Positions 5,408 to 6,593 of a DNA stretch of 6,593 nucleotides are shown here, piece after piece. How positions within the stretch are numbered: position 1 is the stretch's first letter; the number at the start of each line of letters is the position of its first letter. A program made the position numbers and the translations under genes. This DNA comes from an uncultured Lachnospiraceae bacterium. Lineage in GTDB: Bacteria > Bacillota > Clostridia > Lachnospirales > Lachnospiraceae. The notes under the pieces were generated by a model. That model saw only the letters and a program-made list of their open reading frames with translations. It made no database searches and was not told the origin of the DNA. The DNA lies in contig CAKRWX010000140.1 of NCBI GenBank assembly GCA_934418055.1, positions 1-6,593 of the forward strand. Reading direction: 5' to 3'.

Positions 5408-6223
5408 TTAAAATTCCTCAATCCAGGTATGAACCAGTTCAATCCACTTCTGTGCTGCCGGGATCACCAGTTCCTGACGGATTCCTGATGTTTCTTCATT
5501 GGCAAGAGCAGAACCATGAAGTCCTCTCGGGAAAATATGCAGTTCAAAATTCACACCAGCTTTCCGAAGAGCTGTTGCCAGATAAAGGCTGTTCTCCACT
5601 GGAACCGCCTGGTCCTCATACGTGTGCCAGATAAAGGTTTTCGGCATGTCTTTGTGGACATGCAGCTCCAAAGACACCTGATCCAGCTCCTCTTTTGTGG
5701 CCTGTTCTCCCAGCAGACAGTCAAAAGAACCTCTGTGGGCAGCCCCGCCAGCGGTGATCACCGGATAACAAAGAATCAAACCAGATGGCCGGATCGCTTC
5801 TGGTGTTTTGCCAATAGCTCCATATACGAATTCCTGATTCCAGAACTCGCCTAAACTGCAGCAGAGATGTCCTGCTGCGGAAAATCCACAGACAAAGATC
5901 TTTTCCGGATCCACATGCCATTCTTCGGCATGCTCCCGAACCATAGAAACCGCCAGAGCCAGTTCCCGGACAGATGTCGGAAAACGGTTCGGTGCAACGC
6001 TGTAATCCAATAAAAATCCGTGGTAACCCATGGATAAAAACTGCAGGATCACCGGTTCCGCTTCCCGGTCAGATCTTCTTGCATAACCGCCGCCTGCACA
6101 GACGATCACTGCCGGACGCATTTTCTCCGGTGCTACACTGATGGCATCCAGAAGATATCCGTGCAGCACTGCCTCTCCTGTTTTCTGACCTTCCACCGCG
6201 ATGCTCCATGATTCGTATTTCAT
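5408..6223 (-). CDS. Alpha/beta hydrolase, esterase-like
   Basis: This 271-residue cytoplasmic protein (no signal peptide) has the alpha/beta-hydrolase fold of the acetyl-esterase/lipase type. It has the oxyanion-hole stretch VCAGGGYARRSDREAEP (41-57, the GGG variant of HGGG). The nucleophile elbow GFSAAGH has Ser115. Asp204 in YEDQAVPV and His236 in FPRGLHGSALA probably complete the triad. Similar proteins in gut Clostridia are annotated as acetyl or xylan esterases acting on acetylated sugars, but nothing nearby (no glycosidase or sugar transporter) confirms a carbohydrate role, so I leave the substrate open. The ATG at 6221-6223 has AGGAGGGG about 7 nt upstream. It lies 84 bp after coaBC with no clear terminator between them, so it may be read from the coaBC transcript. 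Confidence 0.88.
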   Translation of the reverse strand: MKYESWSIAVEGQKTGEAVLHGYLLDAISVAPEKMRPAVIVCAGGGYARRSDREAEPVILQFLSMGYHGFLLDYSVAPNRFPTSVRELALAVSMVREHAEEWHVDPEKIFVCGFSAAGHLCCSLGEFWNQEFVYGAIGKTPEAIRPSGLILCYPVITAGGAAHRGSFDCLLGEQATKEELDQVSLELHVHKDMPKTFIWHTYEDQAVPVENSLYLATALRKAGVNFELHIFPRGLHGSALANEETSGIRQELVIPAAQKWIELVHTWIEEF

Positions 6224-6307
6224 GATTTTCCCCTCCTGATTTTTATTGTTCGTTTCCCATTTCTATCTTGTTTCACTGATTCTATCGGATACGATTTATC
6301 AGTTTTC

Positions 6308-6593
6308 TTACCTATTTTCCTGATTGATCTGAAAAATGGCATCCAGCAGCTTGTCCGCCACCTGCTCCTTGGACATCTTCTCCAGCTGCCGTTCTTCATC
6401 CCTGGTAATCAATGTCACGATGTTGGTATCCGTTCCAAATCCGGCACCAGCCACCTTCAGATTGTTGGCTACGATCATATCCAGGTTCTTCTTCTCCAGC
6501 TTCTTTCTGGAATTTTCTAACATATGCTCCGTCTCCATGGAAAATCCACATAAGAACTGTCCTGGTTTTTTATTACTTCCCAGATATGCCAGA
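6308..6593 (-). CDS. coaBC: CoaBC C-terminal part: phosphopantothenate-cysteine ligase domain (cut by window edge)
   Basis: CoaBC is the bifunctional coenzyme A enzyme. Its CoaB half uses CTP to join 4'-phosphopantothenate to cysteine, and its CoaC half decarboxylates the product. Only the last 94 residues are visible, with the frame open to the window edge. The visible part reads LAYLGSNKKPGQFLCGFSMETEHM, here split as LAYLGSNKKPGQ then FLCGFSMETE, followed by the lysine-rich KKLEKKNLD and IVANNL, then GAGFGTDTNIVTLITRD. The GF..ETE, K-x-K-K-type and D.IVAN segments are conserved in the CTP-binding, dimerising part of CoaB. An internal ATG at 6536-6538 is only a Met within this domain, not a start. 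The ending QINQENR is normal. The enzyme consumes cysteine, but I see no regulatory link to the met leader. Confidence 0.92.
   Translation of the reverse strand, partial: LAYLGSNKKPGQFLCGFSMETEHMLENSRKKLEKKNLDMIVANNLKVAGAGFGTDTNIVTLITRDEERQLEKMSKEQVADKLLDAIFQINQENR

Noticed and set aside
6224..6307. Separate promoter for the hydrolase (a TAGAAT-like -10)
   Set aside because: No acceptable -35 box lies 16-18 bp upstream of it, so I do not call a promoter.

Overview
All protein-coding genes in this window lie on the minus strand, so the biological reading order runs from 6593 down to 1. Strong GGAGG-type ribosome binding sites, mid-range base composition and gene content (CoaBC, RF3, a YqeY-like protein, PepV, a MetNI transporter with a NIL domain) suggest a Clostridia-type Firmicute, most likely Lachnospiraceae. 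That placement is inference from style and protein resemblance, not from a search.

Layout in transcription order. The window opens inside the 3' end of coaBC (coenzyme A synthesis), followed after 84 bp by an esterase-like alpha/beta hydrolase with its own strong ribosome binding site. A good sigma-70-type promoter (5335-5363) then drives prfC (release factor 3, TTG start), yqeY (GatB/YqeY family) and pepV (M20 dipeptidase). The gaps between these three genes are about 40 bp and hold no convincing terminator, so they probably form one transcript. The prfC 5' UTR can fold its first bases onto a segment just before a U-run near the ribosome binding site.

Between pepV and metN is a 364-bp stretch without a conventional gene, and it is the most interesting part of the window. 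It contains a near-consensus promoter (TTGACA, 17 bp, TAGAAT), two TTTGCAAA palindromes ten bases apart just upstream, and a 39-codon ORF with a perfect ribosome binding site. That ORF encodes a peptide of 12 Met and 7 Cys. A 14-bp intrinsic terminator follows, ending 14 nt before the metN start codon. The last four sense codons of the small ORF can pair with the 5' arm of the terminator. This is the architecture of classical ribosome-mediated attenuation. Starvation for Met (or Cys) would stall the leader ribosome, free an antiterminator and switch on the methionine ABC transporter. I see neither SAM-I riboswitch nor T-box motifs, which are the usual methionine controls in Firmicutes.

The controlled genes are metN (ATPase with the C-terminal Met-sensing NIL domain) and metI (permease, cut by the window edge). 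They overlap by 11 bp, with the metI ribosome binding site inside metN. A metQ binding-protein gene presumably lies nearby outside the window.
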